NCBI RefSeq assembly: GCF_032062135.1
Contig: NC_092859.1
Span: 46,803,791 to 46,867,790 of the forward strand
Length of the DNA stretch: 64,000 nucleotides
Direction of reading: 5' to 3'
From: Pyxicephalus adspersus
Taxonomy: Eukaryota > Chordata > Amphibia > Anura > Pyxicephalidae
Shown piece after piece: positions 27,343-41,649 of the stretch (its first letter is position 1; every line of letters starts with the position of its first letter). The notes below the pieces were generated by a model. The model worked only from the letters and a program-made list of their open reading frames with translations, did not search any database and had not been told where the DNA came from. The position numbers and the translations under genes were made by a program.

Positions 27343-28060
27343 ATGTCTGGCTCTGCTGTTTTTTGCCGTAAGTGCCTAAACAACCCTGATTCCTTTTGTA
27401 TATCTGTGGCAGTTTCACCATTTCCAGTCAATGGGTGAACATCAGCACATTTGTAAAAGCAGAGCTTAAAGTGTGTCCTCCTTCACCATGGAAAAATAGT
27501 TGGGTCAGTCCCAATTGGCCATTCAGTTTTTCTTTCTTAAGAATACGCAGACATAAGGAGAGTCATTGAGTTGTTGCAATATCACCAACACAATTGGGTC
27601 ATCTGTGTTGACATTAAAATGGTATGCTTCCTTCTTGGTCAGCAACGTGGATACACCAAGTATCCCTGTTATCTGTGCATGTGGGACAGCATGGATCGTG
27701 AGAGGCATTGGGTGGAAAGGAATTGGCCTCCAAGATCCGCCCCAAAACCAGGTGATCCAAACATTCTACATGAGCTACTTGTTGATAGAAAGATTATATT
27801 CCTGCCTCTGCACATGAAATTGGGTCTGATGAAGCAGTTTGCTAAAGCTTTGCCAACTGAAGGAGACTGTTTCAAGTACCTAATTTTGGCATTTCCTAGC
27901 CTGTCATTTGAAAAAATAAAGGCCAGTGTGTTTGATGGTCCACAGATTCGGCAGCTAATCAAAGATTAACATTTCATCAGGACAATGTTAGAAGTTGAAA
28001 AGAATGCTTGGTTATCATTCAAGCCATTGTCAAGGACTTTCTTGGAAACACACAAGCAAA
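27343..28060 (+). pseudogene. Broken, internally deleted copy of a dispersed Cys-rich repeat-encoded protein
   Basis: Translating across frames gives pieces of a protein family I know as highly repeated, mobile-element-like 'uncharacterized' genes in many animals: N-terminal CRKCLNNPDSFC and YICGSFT, then SVPIGHS, EYADIRRVIELLQYHQHNW, YTKYPCYLCMWDS, LPLHMKLGLMKQFAKAL, FDGPQIRQLIKD and VKDFLGN. Damage is clear: a one-base loss after the DSFC codons, an internal deletion joining the N-terminal piece to the SVPIGHS part, in-frame stops at 27,538-27,540 and 27,967-27,969, and a frameshift near 28,020. The longest uninterrupted piece runs 27,541-27,966. Just before the ATG a pyrimidine tract ends in CAG (27,326-27,339), resembling a splice acceptor. 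The downstream C-terminal part is missing. The enzyme class of the family is unknown to me; the two Cys pairs suggest metal binding. Confidence 0.75.
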
Positions 28061-28446
28061 TAATTACACAGGATTTACCACACTTACCGCAGGATTTATC
28101 ATTTCTGGATTTACCACCCAAAAAATTAGTAAAAAACAAGTGTAAGATCTGATTTAACAATAACTGCGTTCCCTAGTGTTATTGACAGTACTGCTTTGGC
28201 TGCTCATGCATCAATATAAATGTTATGTGGACAAAAATAAAACTCAAACTCAGTATTACCCAAAAAAAAACTGTTAGTTGATGGTCTTCAGAGGCAAGTT
28301 CTTTGTAGTTTTGTAAAAAAATATTAAAAAAAAAAAAACATTTACAAAAAATGTCTATCTATTTTGGTATACTTGTGCATTCCAGACGTTTTAGAAGTAC
28401 AAAGTTTAACAGTGTGGCCTTGTAACTCTACACAACCTTAAAGTAA

Positions 28447-28778
28447 AGCTGCGTACACACCTGCAATTTTTCTCGTTGGAAAGGATCTTTCACGATCCTT
28501 TCCAACGAGAAAAGACTGCACGATGCATGAACGATGCTGTACATACAGCACCGTTCATGCTCTATGGAGAGGGGAGGGGGAGAGCGACCGAGCGGCACCC
28601 TGCTGCGCGCTCTCCCCCTTCCCTTTCATTAGGATCGGTCGTCGTCCATCGTCCATGGATCCGCCAGGACGGTCGTCGGACGATGGACGACGACCGACTG
28701 TACACACGGCAGATTTTCGCCCGATAATTGGCCGATACCGATTATCGGGCGAGAAAAATTTGCTGTGTGTACGCAGCT
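28447..28778. mobile_element. Harbinger-like MITE, second subfamily (332 bp)
   Basis: TIR AGCTGCGTACACAC at both ends with a perfect TAA duplication (28,444-28,446 and 28,779-28,781). The subterminal structure is striking. A 17-bp perfect hairpin lies at 28,471-28,510 (6-base loop). A central inverted repeat covers about 28,635-28,697. Another 12-bp stem pairs 28,717-28,728 with 28,741-28,752. It shares termini but not the interior with the 424-bp family. No coding capacity. Confidence 0.85.
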
Positions 28779-31700
28779 TAAGGGTGTATTGAGAAAATAT
28801 TGGGCCCCCTAATGCTGACCCCACCATCTGAATATATCAGTGATTTCGCTGTTATGCTGATCACATAGCTTCAAATTATGAACCTAAATAAACAGATTAG
28901 GATTTTATTCTTTTCTGATTGCATAAAGTGCCTTTGAAGTCAAAGCCAGGGAAAGCCTGTCCTGCTACATTTTTAGACACAGATCAGCAGTAGGCTCCCC
29001 GATATTGTATTTTAGAACAGGTTTCCTTTAATTTTTTTCCATTCTCATGACTGTTTCTTTATTGTATATTATATGGAAAATCTTAACCTAATTTATTATC
29101 TGTGTGGTAAAGAATACAATTAAATTCAACCTTTATCATCATTATCCTTGCATTAAAATTCACTTTTCAGTTTTGTAGAATTTAAGTCACCATCTGACAC
29201 AATTTTTTTTTTACATTTTATGTGGTGCAGTGATAATTTAGCACTTCATGGCATATGCAGACTCATTTATGTCAATTAATATCTGAATAAAAAGTACTTC
29301 AAATAGGTGCAGAAGCATGTGCACAAGCTTCATAACCCCAAAGGATTAAAAATACACTGCAGCAGTATAAACTACTGATCCACAGTGATGCACCATTGCT
29401 ATCAACTGCACTTGGTCAGTTAGTCTCTCTCTTTTTCTTTCTCTTAGAACGGAACCCAAGCTGACCACTGAGTAAAAATGTTTCAACATTGCTGATCATG
29501 GGACAATACTATCTGTTCTCTTTCTCCATTTGAATGGAACCTGAAAAGAACACAGAACTGCAATGCTGTGCTTACAAGACAAAGTGCTGCAAAACTGCTA
29601 ACCACTACATAGCAGTTTCATAACTAAGTCTCTAATTCTGCCGGAACAAACTTCAAAAGGCCTATAGAACATCAATGCTTTAGAGCTGACCATTCATCTG
29701 CAGTGCCACCAGTAAGCCTTGCATTCTATGCGTTTTTTCTCTAGGTTAGCTAGAAATAAAATTATTCACTATAAGACTGTATAAATGCACAAGACTAAAA
29801 TACATTAGTTTGTTAACAAATTATAAATGTAACCCTTTCCATAAACTGTGTACTTTAGCAGCCAATACTTTTAAATAGCTATTTTATCACTACATCCCCC
29901 CTTGCCTCATTGGTGTTACAAGTGTGGCCTATCTATATTAAAGATAATTGGCCTGGTATTTGCAGACAAAATGTCAGCCAGCAACCATTGACACCAGAGC
30001 TCTGCTTGAGGATGTACATGATGCATGGGTCATTTGACCAATGTCACTAGCAATGATTAGCCCAACTAGTTAGATATCTGATAAGTATGTAAGATGTGAA
30101 TCATACTTGGTAATGGAGGGAATACAACTGGTACATTAAATCTATCAAACACAATCATTTTATGGATAACGGAACAAGCTCAAGGTTTAAATTGCCAGCA
30201 CGGATCTTCTGCAATGTGGCATTTTGTTTCCCCATAGAGATCTCTCACTCTTACAGATGCCATATAAAGCCTCAAGGACATGCAAGGTTTACCAGTAGTT
30301 AAGACAAATTACAATGATATTATGGTAATAATCTTTTTCTCCCATTTGTTTTCCTATTACTTGATTTTCTGCACCCCGGGGGTGATGTGGAAACCCAGCT
30401 GAGAAAAGCATTACTTTCAGGAAACAGATATAGAGATACAGAGATGCAAATAAGATACTGATTTTAAAGGAATGTCAGCTACAAATCTGGATACTAAAAC
30501 AAACAAAGAAAGAAGCAGCTAGACACTGAAAGATAAATACAAAGAAAAAACAAGTACAGGAATGCACATAAATGTCAGTGATACAGGAAAAAGGTCTATC
30601 CGATCTTCTCTATACAACCTTTTCTATTCCTATCATTACTTAAACCTGTGAGGTTTCCACAGCTTAAAGCAAACCCATGTGTCATAAAAACAACTGTGGT
30701 AAAATTACCAGCAACTAGCTGACAGCATAAGCTGTCATTAGGCCCTGGAAGGTTTTTCTAAACTGTGTCCACAAAATGTTGTAGAAACTGACAACCTTGC
30801 TGACACCATGGGCAGAAAAAGAAGGCTCCCCTTCTGTTAACTAACCAAACTGTGCATAGCAGATAATGCCATGTCCTCTGTAGCATAGGAGAACAATAAA
30901 CAGCTCTCATACTACCTGTACCATGCAACCTGTCAGTCACCGCAAGGATACATGTTCTGTCTTCTGCTCCAGGATTTTCAGCATATAGTACAGGATGTTT
31001 CTGACAGGCTGCAGACATCCAGCTGAGATCATCTGAAGTTCCTTATTCTGAGCAGGCTACACTCATAATAAATCCAGCTTGACTCACAAAATAAACCTTT
31101 GCTAAGAAAAATATGGGGAATTCTATTCAGGGAAAGATCAGGAAGCTTTAGCCTGAGGAGCATCTAGCTCTTTTTATGATGGGGACACATTTCTGTGAAC
31201 TAAGAAAAGTGTACTATAAATTGGTTAGCGTGGAACAACAAAAGTCATTGATTAAAGACTTTCCTCTGCCAGAAATAGGTGTTAAAAACTTTGTCATGCC
31301 TAGCACATTTCACTGACCATGTTTACTCTTGTTTTCAATTGATAAATATCTCCATGTTTGGCCATCAGCCCAACATATCTCATAATGATAAATCTTTTTG
31401 TGAATATACTAGTTTCCTTCATATTCCACTTCATTTTTCACTAGGCATTTCATCCAAACTGTCTGGAGATTACAGATAGTGGTGTTAGAGGAGGGTTATC
31501 TATAACTAGGGTGAAAGTTAGGGTTATTTATAACACTGGCAAAATGATGTCACTGTTGTATTCCTAAGAAGTACAGGGGTTGTTTTTTCCTGATACCCAG
31601 AAGCAACAGACATCAGCTTGATGCCACATGTGCAAACATAAGGAAGGAGAATGCACAGTTTGCAAGGCAGTATGCCCTTCACTTTTGCAGGCAAGTAAAA

Positions 31701-33380
31701 ACTTTGAGACTATAGTTGTGCTTTAAACAGTCCGTTGTAGCGGCCAAATTTAACATTTAGTAGTATTGCTTAAAGGATTAGTGTACTTTTAGAAATGTAA
31801 AATAGATTATTCCAATGCAATGCTAATGCAGACCATGCTACACTACAGTTTTTCTTTATATTTGTCACTATAGAGAGCCCAACTACTCCCCAGCTCAATC
31901 CGCAGTACATATTAGGTGCCATAGATTGTATCTGTGGGTCAAGTAGGCATATGGCTTTGCATGTTTAATTAGTTTAGTTTACATTTATCCCAAGATATTG
32001 ATAAATATTTACCATTATGTTTTTGCCTCCAAGAAGCTTACAGTCTACTTTCCACATGACAGTCATAAAAGCTAATAGTATTATTTAAATAGCTCAGAAA
32101 TTCTCTGCAGCTCTTGCTATCAACATAAAATTATTAAAAACAGTCTTTGCTCCAAGACAGCTATAACTCACCAATCTGCAGAGATTTGAGCTATATATGG
32201 AGATGAGACTAGAGGGTTGCTGGACGAGAATAGTAGAGTTGGAGACACCTAGGGCTAGAGCAAGAAAAACTGATGACAGAAGCATTATGGGAGATCCAAG
32301 GCCAGAAGCAAAAGTTTTACTTCGAGATACTGAGTACTTAGACCAGCTAGAGTTCAAAAACATATACCAAGAAACAAAGCAAACACAGACATATGCAGGA
32401 CATTGACCATGCATATACATAATAAAACTTATTCTGATCCCTGTACAGATATATTAAAAAAGAATTTAAAAAACTTGAATTATAGTTTTCATTCGAGGTG
32501 ACAAGTATTATACTAAATTAAACTAAACTGTTTTTAGTATTAAAGAGGTTTTCTAAGGTCAATAACAAATTAGTTTTGATTGGTGAACCTTAACATGCAT
32601 TAACACAAAAGCACTATCCTGCACATACCCACATTCATCACTGTATACAGGTGCTACTGAGCTACTTGCCAAGGGAAAATTAAATACAGCAAAGACTCAA
32701 ATGAGATAACAAATGTCTCTAACAGCTTAATGATCATAGAAAGTGGCAGAACGCTTGCAACTCTTTACAGATCAATAACTTCTGAATAAAGCTCCCATCA
32801 GACCTGAAAAGATCTAAATCTTTATTGTCTTCAGTGAGAGTGACAGCATCCTGGACCAAAATCAAGTCTTTTTTGCTGTACTAGACATTGACATGATTAA
32901 ATGGGTAATACAGCTATGATAAATCACCTTTAACCCAAGACAATTGATGAAGAAATGTCTTACATAAATGCAAACAGAAAGACAAAACTGTCAAGAGTCT
33001 GATACTAAAAATGTCTCTTAAGACATTTAGAGGATTTTAGGAGGACACAGTAAGGAACACTGAAAAATACAAAACGGATAATGTCATATCTAGGCAGAAT
33101 ATTTATCACCATAGTATCCTTTAAAAACTGAAGAAAATCTCCTATTGGCTGTGCTACATTACAAAGATCAAATCTGGTCTTATAACACAGAATGTGATTT
33201 GATTTTTTTTCTTTGGGTTCAACCTCTCTTGTAGCTGAGGTGGGGTAGACTTAATCCTAGACTTGATTAGAAATAAATCAAAATAAACCTTTAATAAAAC
33301 CACTTTAATTAAAGTGGAATGAAACTACAAAAATACATTTTAGCAGACAAGATGTTTATTGTGGAAAGGAACAGGTGATG

Positions 33381-33643
33381 TCCCTTTTACAAAAAAATAA
33401 ACTTACCTGCCTGTTTACAAGTTTTAAGTACACTCACTTTCTAGCTCTGTTGTGGGCACCAACAGGTTTTCTTCTGGGTCCAGGATCTTTGGCCATCGTG
33501 ATTGACCAGGTCAGAATAACAAAACTCCCATGCATGTAGCCGTCCTACACTCAGTTGCACAGATTGTGAACAATCAGGTAAACATTTGTTTTTGCAGGGT
33601 CATTAGCTGTTCCTTTTGCAATAAAAAACCTGCCTGCTTGCAA
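33381..33643 (+). repeat. Dispersed repeat bounded by imperfect direct repeats
   Basis: TCCCTTTTACAAAAAAATAA then CTTACCTGCCTG at 33,381 resembles TTCCTTTTGCAATAAAAAAC then CTGCCTGC at 33,610. The enclosed ~190 bases look like a frog repeat from memory, with no coding capacity. The class is unknown. Confidence 0.35.
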
Positions 33644-36600
33644 TCTTATTTTTTTTAAAGTATAGTTCTTCTGTAACTAAGTGTTTACAACTTTTACATG
33701 TTGCTTGAGTAAGGGAAAGAAGAAAAGAAAAAGGTAAATTTATAAAGCAGTGAATGTGATTTTCACCAAAGATTTTCTGTTGGTGAATCATTAACTGTCT
33801 TTTAAAACACATGCACATGGAAAATCAGTCTGAAAGGTTGTTTTGTAAATGTTAGATTTTTTTCCTATATAAACAGAGCCTCTAACGAGTATTACATGAA
33901 AATAAAACAATATGCAGTACATCTCTGCAATACATGCACATTCCCGACGCTTTTTTCTGTTTAAAAACATTGCAAGTTTAGAAAAATACTTGTTGCTGTG
34001 CCAGAAACCCAGGTATTTGACCTACCTACAGATCTGGACTTGCATGCACACAGGGGCTTGTGAAAGTCCTCAAAATATTTAGTTTTGGAACACCCTGACA
34101 ACAAAGCTTTTAGCCAGTCAATCAAGCCAACCAAAAATCATTACTGTTTTTTTACATAGCCCTATTAAACTCATTAAGCTGCAGTTTCATGTAACTGGTT
34201 ATGTAATTGGTCTACCCTTAAATAACTTTGTATTGATAATAAAATAAATTACCTAACCTAAAAATACACTTCATGATCAAGGCCTAAATATAAAGTATTT
34301 TCACTGTTGTAATGTTACAATAACATTATATTCTACTGCTAAAGCATTGCTTCCTTAATGAAATGTAAATGTTTCAAACATGCTAATGAACTCAAACTAG
34401 GCAAGCACCATTAGGTGGCATGCAGTCGACCACAGCTCAAGGAACCCCTAGCAAACTCTGATAGAACTTTGGTTAAGAATGGATGGTCTGGACGTTAAAA
34501 TTCCCAAACCCTACACAGATTCGGTTATATAATACAAATTCAATTAGCCACATTCTATGGATCGTAACAAGGTATAATGTTTTTATATTTTAGTGCACAT
34601 AAATATTGCATTGTAATATAGTTTCCAACTAGCAGGTGGGGAGTTATTTTTTTCTCATGTTCAACAGGCTAAACTGTGGATCAAAAGCCTGCAGTTTACA
34701 CAGCTAAATAACTTAAGTTCAAGCTACATACATAGTTCTATAGTGCGTCCTAGGGGGCACAATCCTGGAAGGGAGAAGCCACTCGTGGTCTTTCATAAGA
34801 AAGCTGTAAATGGTTGATACATTTTTTTTTAAGGATAATAAATATTGGGTAACATACTTCAGACAAAAAAAAAATATGCTTACCTAAACCCATAACAGTT
34901 TTAATTAGGCTTTATTATTGACACTTGAGCAGCTAATAGGTTTCAATACCAGTTGGGGCCCCCACTGACAGATATCAGCAAAATACGACTTTACTGACTA
35001 GATGAGAAGTGCCACCTTCAGGGAATGCCATCTATGTAATAGTGTAAGTGTCTGATAAAATTATATTGTTAAAAAATATTATAGATAGAAAAGAAGTTTA
35101 ATAAAAGTAGTATACCAAAATAAAAAGGGTGTCATTTAAAATTATTTTGGGATGCAAATAACTTCTGCTTGCAAAATATTTATGTTAGACTATTCCATGA
35201 CCATTTTTTCTATCACTTTAACTCTTTTAAAGCAGTTCATAGATGATATGTATTATTTGTATATTTAATTGTCCACTTTTAACAGGACTGATATCTAATT
35301 GTTCCATATTTCATCTAGAATGTTTTTCATTCTGTCACAATACATTATTGACACCTAATTCTCCTTCTTCTCAATGTAGACTACAACATTTGTTGTCCTA
35401 GTAAAAACATTTTTATACGTGAAATGGAACATTATGTCTGTCATTACTTACAGCGAGAACACATTTACGGCTCAGACAACAGAACATGAGAAAACATCAA
35501 CAAACTAATCTGGTAATATATGGCTGCCCGCACAGTGCTGGCAATCTATTACTGATCGTTACTGTAATGCATCAAGATTCAAGGCACTGAGCGTAAAACA
35601 TAGTAATTAATTTTTGAGACAGGGTAATTATGTTCCAGGTTATCAGAACAGTTCAGACTGTTTGTTTATAAAACATATTGAAGTGCGTAAAATTATGGGC
35701 TGTAAAATATGCACATGGGACTGTAGCTTTGTAGAATATAGGTGAGAAAAAGACCAGTGGTGTTCCAAGGTTTCTATTCTGTGAAACCGTTTCTAAACCT
35801 TTCTGCTGTTTCTAAAGCAGCTTATCCTGTGTTTACGTACCTTACATTTCAATAATATGCTGCTGTAGGTAAATGTAGGAACCAGTTTTCATGTAATAAG
35901 CTAGTTTTAAACATAACGATGCCACAATCGTAACAATGGCATCTGCTTAAAAGCTCAATCTCTGCCTATAAATAAGGACCATAACCTGGAGCAGCCAATC
36001 AGAATTCACCTTTTAATGATTGCATTTGGTTTTGTGTGTTACTGCGCCCTGCACATTCTCTACTACAGCTCTTTGAACTCTGTAAACTGAACAGCCTATT
36101 ACTTTAGCTACATTGTTCAGAACCAATCTGCTTAAAATGTAACATAATATGAGTGATTATCCAGATCAGGATTAAAGATGGCAGGAACATACAAAATTAT
36201 TTTTTCACAATACTACTTAAAATTAACATAATTTCTTTCAAAGCGATAATGTTGTCTGCAAATAAGTAAGACAAGTGAAAGATCTAGGTGATTGCAATCA
36301 AAGCAGAATTTTAAGACAAACAACTTGCATAAGTGATGTTTTTTTAGATGAAATTTCATTACTATAGATAAAAGGTAATAGAAGTGTGTTCATTTAAACA
36401 GCTGCAGTGACAAAGGTTGGCAAACCACGCGCTATGCTTGGAGTCACCTTGAAACACCCTTGCACAACACTGCTGTCAAACTTGCCATGGTATTCTGCCA
36501 AATTATAAGCATGACATTGACACAGTACAACAGGTCATATGAACAATAAAATGGAAAACACACAGTGACTAATTAGGATTTCTTACAGTCTCTTCTACAA

Positions 36601-37619
36601 ATAAAAGAGGGCCATAAAGCTGCTAAGCATTTTTTCCAATTTATGAACTTGTTCTGTTCAAGCTAACTGAAATTAAATCTTTAAAACTGTGCGTGTTTAG
36701 GCTTAATAATAAATAAATCCATGTTTATACTTTTTAGTCATAAAATGCTGCACTTTTTTGTATTTTTTATATGTTAGTATATGATGCCTTAATCAGCTCT
36801 AAAACCAAAACAATAATTAATTCAAAATAGCTTTCCCTCTACAATTCAAGCCAGTCCTAACTAAAACTCTGTTTGTAGCCTTAACCTTGATTATAGTCCC
36901 TTAACTTCTAATCCTGCAAACAAAACGGTCTGCTGCTGGTTATACTTTTGCGTTGACTGTTACTTCACTTTACCTTCAACTCCCAATCATATAAAAAAAT
37001 AAATAAATAATATACCATTCATTTTACGTATAGTATCTCTAAGAAGAGTACTGCCAAGAGTCTGTCACAGTCACTGAGAAGTGCCTTATATAACATTAAA
37101 AATTACTATTAGAACGCAAATTTCAATGTCAGCCAAATATTCAAACCCACCAATTATCTCCTCACCCTGCTAGTTGTTTTTTAACAGAGCAAGCTATGGC
37201 TGGGGACCATCTGCACTCCAGACCTAAATAATTAATAGAAGCACATATTGTCTGAGATACTAGACAAATGGGATGAATAAACTGTCTATTGTTTTACAAA
37301 GCTGTTCTACTAATATTTATATACTAAATGTGATGTACAATATATCTTACTGAAGTTAGGTTAGTACTTCCACCCTACTTTCCAGAAAAGCAGGTATTTA
37401 ACTAGTAGATATTGATTCCTAACCCTGGTACACAAAAGCTAATATCTCCCTACAGGGTGTGTAGTATGGCAGAAGGTGCATTACCTGCCAGTTTCCTATG
37501 CTTCTTTAGATATCATTGTCAAGATTGTAACTTAGTAGTAGTGTGCACAGTATGTAAAAGAGAGAAGGTAGAGTGGAAAGCTATGAAACGTCTTATCAAG
37601 TTCGGCTCAATATGAGTTG

Positions 37620-37830
37620 AGTTCAGGAGAAAGACCCCGCTTAGGGACCATGTCTCCCGTATGCATTGCAGGCTCAGGGTGGGGGGCCAGTTGTCTGGAC
37701 ACAACCCGCCCACTCCCCTTTCACAGGCTTAGACCTGTGATGGGAGAGTGGGCAGGTTCTGGCATCATGATGTCACTCTGAGGGAAGTTTCTTCTCCCTT
37801 GAGTGACACATGGCCCCCTACTCATGGGCA
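37620..37830. repeat. GC-rich dispersed repeat fragment with hairpin
   Basis: Shares CGTATGCATTGCAG and neighbouring G-rich sequence with the interior of the hAT element at 7,674-8,007, so it may be a relative or share a captured segment. A long hairpin at about 37,704-37,757 pairs CCGCCCACTCCC...CACAGG with CCTGTG...GAGTGGGCAGG around a CTTAGA loop. Termini were not identified. Confidence 0.5.
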
Positions 37831-40800
37831 GTCTAGAATTTGTACATTTAGTTGTCCCTAAGCTCAAAAAGGTTAGGGACAACTTCTGTAGGGTTTTACT
37901 GCTGTCTGAGACTACATTGGACAGATTTCCCCACACTTTCATTTCAGCTGCCAAAAGTTTCACCAAACATAATGAAAGTAAAAGGACAATCTCTAAAAAA
38001 TTTTAAACACACATACATTTATTTTTGTTCACTTGATACTGACCAACAATACCACATTTGGAAAAGATTTCCAAGGATGACCACTTAGTGGTCAAACAGA
38101 GTGAAGACCTCTCCATATTGGTAAATATTGGTTTATTTGAGATCTATCTAGATATCCTCTTGGCACATGCAGGAGTCTCTACTGTGCCTCGCAATAAAAG
38201 TCAGCACTACCCATTTTTCGGTCCTTATTGAGCACAATTAGTTGGATTACCTGACAGATTTTTTAATCTCTCTCTCAAACTTCAGTGCTAAGATTTTCCC
38301 ACAATAAGGCAGTATATCCCCATCTGCCCTTAAAATTTATAAATCAGCATTTGGTTATGTGAGTACACTCCAATTGGAGGTATGCCAGTCCACTTCTTAA
38401 GGCATGCAGCACCAACCTTTTTGTATTTCCTTATATTGCTCCTGAGGCTCTCACATACCTTTCACAACCCTTGTGCTAATCTGTCCAAGAGTATCTCCAC
38501 TCAGGTACACCAGCCCTACATATATTATTTGTAATGGCCTAGGAGGAAAATGTCTCTTTTCCGCCTGCCTAGTCATCCCCTAGGTAAATAGTCATTCCTC
38601 TTGGGAATAAATAGGCAGAAAAACGAATCATATCAGCAGGTATATGAGCTTTCAAATATGTATTTAGACTGTGTATTTAGAAATTTACCCAGAGTTTAAT
38701 TTTGATCGGACACATTCTGCAGTCTGATTACACAGTCTGCTTTATTCTAATAAAACAGTTTCAGCTCTCCGATCACAGTTTTATAAAAGTGTATTTAATT
38801 TTTGAATTCTACACATTATGACTCATCTTTCTGGTCACCATTGAGTCTGAACTTTGCTGTCTTCATAAAATTAGGTGGCTAAAAAGTTTTTTAGCATTCA
38901 TCACTTCTAGATGTCTTTTACTTTCCCAAGTGCGGGTCAGGAAACTAAAGATAAAACCGATTGGTTTATATAAGCAGCTGCTCTTTTTGTTTTGGCTTTC
39001 ATAAATCAGTCATCTGAGTTAAAGAACAAACCAAAAAAAAATTCTGTTTTTTTATACAAATGTCACTAAAATTGAACTAATTGGATGCTGCTAACAAACC
39101 ATCTGCCTGACATACTATCTGTAATGGCAAGGTTTAAAAAGCAATTACATACATGTCCTGGAATTTATTAGACCACAAATGTAACATCTACTATTCCAGC
39201 CTTACTTTTCATTTAGATAGAAAATGGTCAGCCTGTACCAAACTGGCTCGTTTCTCCATCAGATTGCTTGTTTCTTTGGAATTGACCACAAGGGAAAAAT
39301 CTGTCTGCCAGCTTAACTGTGTCCATATTAAACGGAACATTTGAACTCAACTTTGCAGCTTTTCCAGCCTTCTAACACTATAGTTGAAAGGCAGCACAGA
39401 ATAATATCAGTAGGTTTCATATTGATTGAAACGCAAGGCATTTCTTCAATCTCCAAGGAAGAAAACTTTGTACATTTTCAATTATAATAACTGCTTAAAA
39501 TAGCAATTGCATGCAGTAAAAAAATAAATCCAACAAAAAATATATGATTTACATGTCACAATTGGTGTTATCCAGATAACGATATGACTGATTAAATAAT
39601 TAGAGGAAGTTCATTAGTACATATTATTTGTATTCAGATTGTATTGGCATTATCTGTATTACAGAAAGGCAACAAAATACTTACAATTAACTCTATTCTG
39701 TGTCAATAGGAAGTGATAGAATTAGCCAGACATTCAATAGGAATAGTAGTTATATTCTATACACATGCAAGAAATAGCCTCTGTATACATTCTTCTCCAA
39801 GTTAAAAGATAATACATTTTGTACTTGCTATTTTGTACTAGAAATAGATTTATTTAGGTCATTAGAAATAAATCTATATAGGTCATGGCATTTACTATTC
39901 TGCCAACCTGCCCACTTTAATAAATCCATCTATGTTTGACACAATGTCTACTGGGAAACAGTTATATCAATGACAACCCTGATTGTTATGAGTGCTGATC
40001 ACTAGAGGGGATTACCTAAATGGCATCAGTGAATGTCTCTGGATCATAATGTGCCATTGAATGACTCATAGACTGTGACAAAGGCTACTAAACCTGATTC
40101 AGTTCCAACTTAAGCAGGCATTAGAAAGGGAAGAGAAAATATCAATGTATAATGCAAGTCAAACATGAAAATACTGCATTTAACCTGTCCTTGATGATGT
40201 GCACTCTACCTCTTGAAGAGCTTACATTGGTAGCCAGGATCTTTACAACTACATAAACATCCCTGACTTGCAGCTCACTTACCATAACACTAGTCCCAGG
40301 ATCACCTTCACTCAGTGCTCGCATATACTGAGCACCAGGGGGAAGATACATAGTACAGAATCATAATCATAATCCTAAAAATAGATTTTAAAGTTGAACA
40401 CTGGACAGATAATAAATACATTCATTCATGCATTTTTGTATTCATGAATAGATCATTAAAAATACAAGTTATGCAAGTACCTAAAACTGACTGCCTATCC
40501 TCGGCGTGCAATCATATGTGCAGCAGCACATAGACTGGGAGAGGAAAAAGTAGCACAATGAGACACCCGAGTGTGCTGCATTGCAAAAAGTATGCTCATA
40601 GGAGGAGAAAGCATAGTGAAAGAGGATGAGCTTAAAAGTGTGCTGTTTTTCCTTTTCAGTCACAGGATAGGGGAGAAAAAATACTTGTAACTAATATTTA
40701 AATGCAACAGAGAAATATCCAGTCTTCTACTCTTGCTTTTAAACAAGGATTGGACGTGCACAAATACAGGTAAATTGTCAGGAGAACAGGTCCTTTAAAT

Positions 40801-41559
40801 GTATTTTATCTGTGTATTTACCTTTGTGTAGATTTCCGCTTTTTTTCCCTGCTGCATAAGATTTAGGAAATACGGATTTGGGTATATTGATTTAACCTTA
40901 TCCCTTGAAAATAATTGCATAGCTTGCAGATTTTCATTGACAGCAGCACCATGTTGGTTGTAAGTTAAGCACTACTTTAACACCAATTAATCAAATCTGC
41001 ATGTAACTATCTATATAATGCCCCTTACAGAATTTCAAGCACACAAATACTTTTGCTTGTACCTATTAGCAACCTAATAAAACATGAGAATACCAACTGT
41101 TCTATTTATAGATTCTAGTACCTAGTTAGTCTAGCAAGCATTGTTAGAAAACTTACACAACACTATAATTATATTACAGAATACCATAGTAAATAAGGCT
41201 AAATGATCAATGTTCCTTATTTTAAAATAGTTAAATCGGAATAAAGTAAAAGCCAAACTCCAGTGAGGCACCTGCCAAATTATTCCCATAGTAAGGAAAT
41301 TTTTTGACCCCCTTGGTGGTAGATTAATTTCCTGCATCAATTACTCCACTGATGAATCCTATTAATTACATCTGGAGATGTCACTTCTGGTATGAAAGAC
41401 ATCCAATTCATGTATACATTCACCTATAATGATATTCATCAGTAGAGAATGTATTATTTACTTAATGAGGAACCCCCCTGTATGGGAATAAATGGCTTCT
41501 TTACATGCCTACACATGTGCACAGCTTACATAATAGACCTTTTATTAGGTTGATGTAAA

Positions 41560-41589
41560 TATATAAATATATTTATATATATATATATA

Positions 41590-41649
<60 letters not shown>
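41560..41649. repeat. (AT)n microsatellite with one interruption
   Basis: TA-rich tract with a single CTG interruption at about 41,590-41,592, then a long uninterrupted AT run. Confidence 0.97.

Larger units (their letters stand above)
28782..41559. other. Non-coding
   Basis: Contains the repeat fragments at 33.4 and 37.6 kb and otherwise AT-rich unique-looking sequence. Frames at 30,758-31,018 and 32,197-32,406 are not recognised and lack supporting splice or family evidence. No protocadherin constant exon was spotted on the minus strand. Confidence 0.5.

Noticed and set aside
30758..31018. 86-residue minus-strand Cys-rich frame
   Set aside because: Composition is unremarkable for chance; no homologue recognised.
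32197..32406. 69-residue plus-strand frame with charged residues
   Set aside because: No family recognised and no splice sites or neighbours to support an exon.
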